Assembly: GCF_006476045.1 (NCBI RefSeq) | Contig: NZ_SRZY01000011.1 | Location: 186,001 to 250,000, forward strand | Length of the DNA: 64,000 bases | Direction of reading: 5' to 3' | Source of the DNA: Sphingobacterium lumbrici | GTDB taxonomy: Bacteria > Bacteroidota > Bacteroidia > Sphingobacteriales > Sphingobacteriaceae | In this document: piece by piece, positions 63,466 to 64,000 of the stretch | Layout of the letters: each line of letters opens with the position of its first letter | Position numbering within the stretch: position 1 is the first letter of the stretch | The notes under the pieces: model-generated | Databases searched by the model: none | What the model was told of the DNA's origin: nothing | What the model saw: the letters and a program-made list of their open reading frames with translations, nothing else | Made by a program: the position numbers and the translations under genes

Positions 63466-63828
63466 TTGGCTAATGTTTATATTAAATTAGGCGTATTTTT
63501 AAGATATGCGAGGCAAACTGTAGATTATCAGTATAATAATACTCAGAGCCATTTGTACCCTCTTTTTAAAAAATTGGGTTTTCTGCCCAAGGGTTTGGGA
63601 TATATTGTGTCAAAGAATAATCCGACTAGTTCTGTAACGATGTCTTTTGCGGTTGAGAATTTGCCACCTACTCCACCAAATATCAAAACGATCCACGTGC
63701 TCAGGTCTAAATTTAGCTATTCGTATACCTCCGCCGGCTTTCCAAGTTTCATAAGAACGGAACGTGAGATTGATACTGGAAATGGATTTGCCCAAACAGG
63801 GCCTTATTTCTTAAATGTATATTATTAA
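63466..63828 (+). CDS. Hypothetical protein or gene remnant upstream of rpsP
   Basis: An open frame of about 120 codons with no ATG; the nearest start is a TTG at 63466 and an in-frame stop lies at 63445. The product is rich in Tyr, Ser and Pro (KKLGFLPKGLGYI, ENLPPTPPNIK) and has no recognised domain. A 40-codon ATG frame (63368-63490) in another phase overlaps its beginning, so this may be one frameshifted gene. It ends 11 nt before the rpsP promoter. Confidence 0.35.
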   Translation: MANVYIKLGVFLRYARQTVDYQYNNTQSHLYPLFKKLGFLPKGLGYIVSKNNPTSSVTMSFAVENLPPTPPNIKTIHVLRSKFSYSYTSAGFPSFIRTEREIDTGNGFAQTGPYFLNVYY

Positions 63829-63839
63829 AAAATAATTAC

Positions 63840-63847
63840 TATCTTTG
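63840..63847 (+). promoter_or_regulatory. Promoter of rpsP
   Basis: TATCTTTG fits TAnnTTTG and is followed by GCGTCC; it lies 58 nt before the rpsP ATG. The form TATCTTTGC is typical of strong ribosomal promoters in Bacteroidota. Confidence 0.75.
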
Positions 63848-63905
63848 CGTCCCCTCTTATATACTGTACGGGGGATATGTTGAATACATAAATTAAAATT
63901 AAAAC

Positions 63906-64000
63906 ATGGCAACTAAAATCAGATTGCAAAGACATGGTAAAAAAGGACGTCCTTTTTACCACGTAGTAGTAGCAGATGCACGTGCTCCACGTGATGGTAA
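63906..64000 (+). CDS. rpsP: 30S ribosomal protein S16 (partial, 5' end)
   Basis: The ATG at 63906 begins [20 protein letters not shown] and continues [12 protein letters not shown] to the end of the window, the conserved N-terminus of S16, which stabilises the 5' domain of 16S rRNA. The gene is cut after 31 codons. It is usually followed by rimM and trmD. Confidence 0.97.
   Translation, partial: MATKIRLQRHGKKGRPFYHVVVADARAPRDG

Overview
The window is a chromosomal segment of a Bacteroidota bacterium, most likely family Sphingobacteriaceae (Sphingobacterium/Pedobacter/Olivibacter type). The evidence is the gldKLMN cluster of gliding/type IX secretion, several TonB-dependent receptors, DUF4270 and kelch lipoproteins, an SDR-type threonine dehydrogenase, Bacteroidota-style promoters (TAnnTTTG, sometimes with TTG about 20 nt upstream), few visible Shine-Dalgarno sites, and AT-rich DNA. 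Genus cannot be fixed from the sequence alone. No rRNA, tRNA, transposase, prophage or CRISPR array was seen. 

Layout. 1-5.6 kb: end of a LutC-like gene, a rhomboid protease, ComM, a three-gene YtxH/holin-like envelope cassette, GDP-fucose synthase and TrmB. 5.6-15.2 kb: TrhO, then a surface-polysaccharide block on the minus strand: lhgO and the wbpE-wbpD-wbpB genes for a 2,3-diacetamido uronic acid, a DUF3820 gene, GT2 and GT4 glycosyltransferases, a Wzx-type flippase and a DeoR regulator. 15.2-23.2 kb: a small repeat protein, YebC, threonine dehydrogenase, a lamin-tail surface protein, Asd, and kelch/DUF4270 lipoproteins. 23.3-28.2 kb: an OmpR-type two-component system facing a large outer-membrane barrel protein. 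28.4-33.2 kb: TetR regulator, GH3 enzyme, serine dehydratase and a YycJ-type MBL hydrolase. 

33.2-34.2 kb is a roughly 1 kb island without an intact gene and is the strangest part of the window. It holds a palindrome with a 7-bp tandem repeat, then a 330-bp element of fifteen GTAC tetranucleotides spaced exactly 21 bp apart and bounded by 21-bp inverted repeats, and then a frameshifted remnant of a Fic-family protein. 34.2-44.5 kb: a lipoprotein, LipB, HflX, RecG, a BtuB-like receptor, a MocR regulator, and a small membrane protein-RidA-EamA operon. 44.7-51.1 kb: GHL10 hydrolase, a GT51 transglycosylase, Hpt, DUF4271 and HemD; three of these transcription units share nearly the same promoter sequence. 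51.3-57 kb: gldKLMN and a cupin/JmjC-like protein. 57-63.2 kb: AddB and AddA nuclease-helicase. The window ends inside rpsP. 

Functional links. WbpE releases 2-oxoglutarate, WbpB-type enzymes are reported to reduce it to 2-hydroxyglutarate while recycling NAD+, and LhgO in the same operon could oxidise it back, closing a redox loop. GldK/L/M/N form the core of the T9SS motor and ring. AddA and AddB together process double-strand breaks; this AddB appears to have lost the cysteines of its Fe-S staple.
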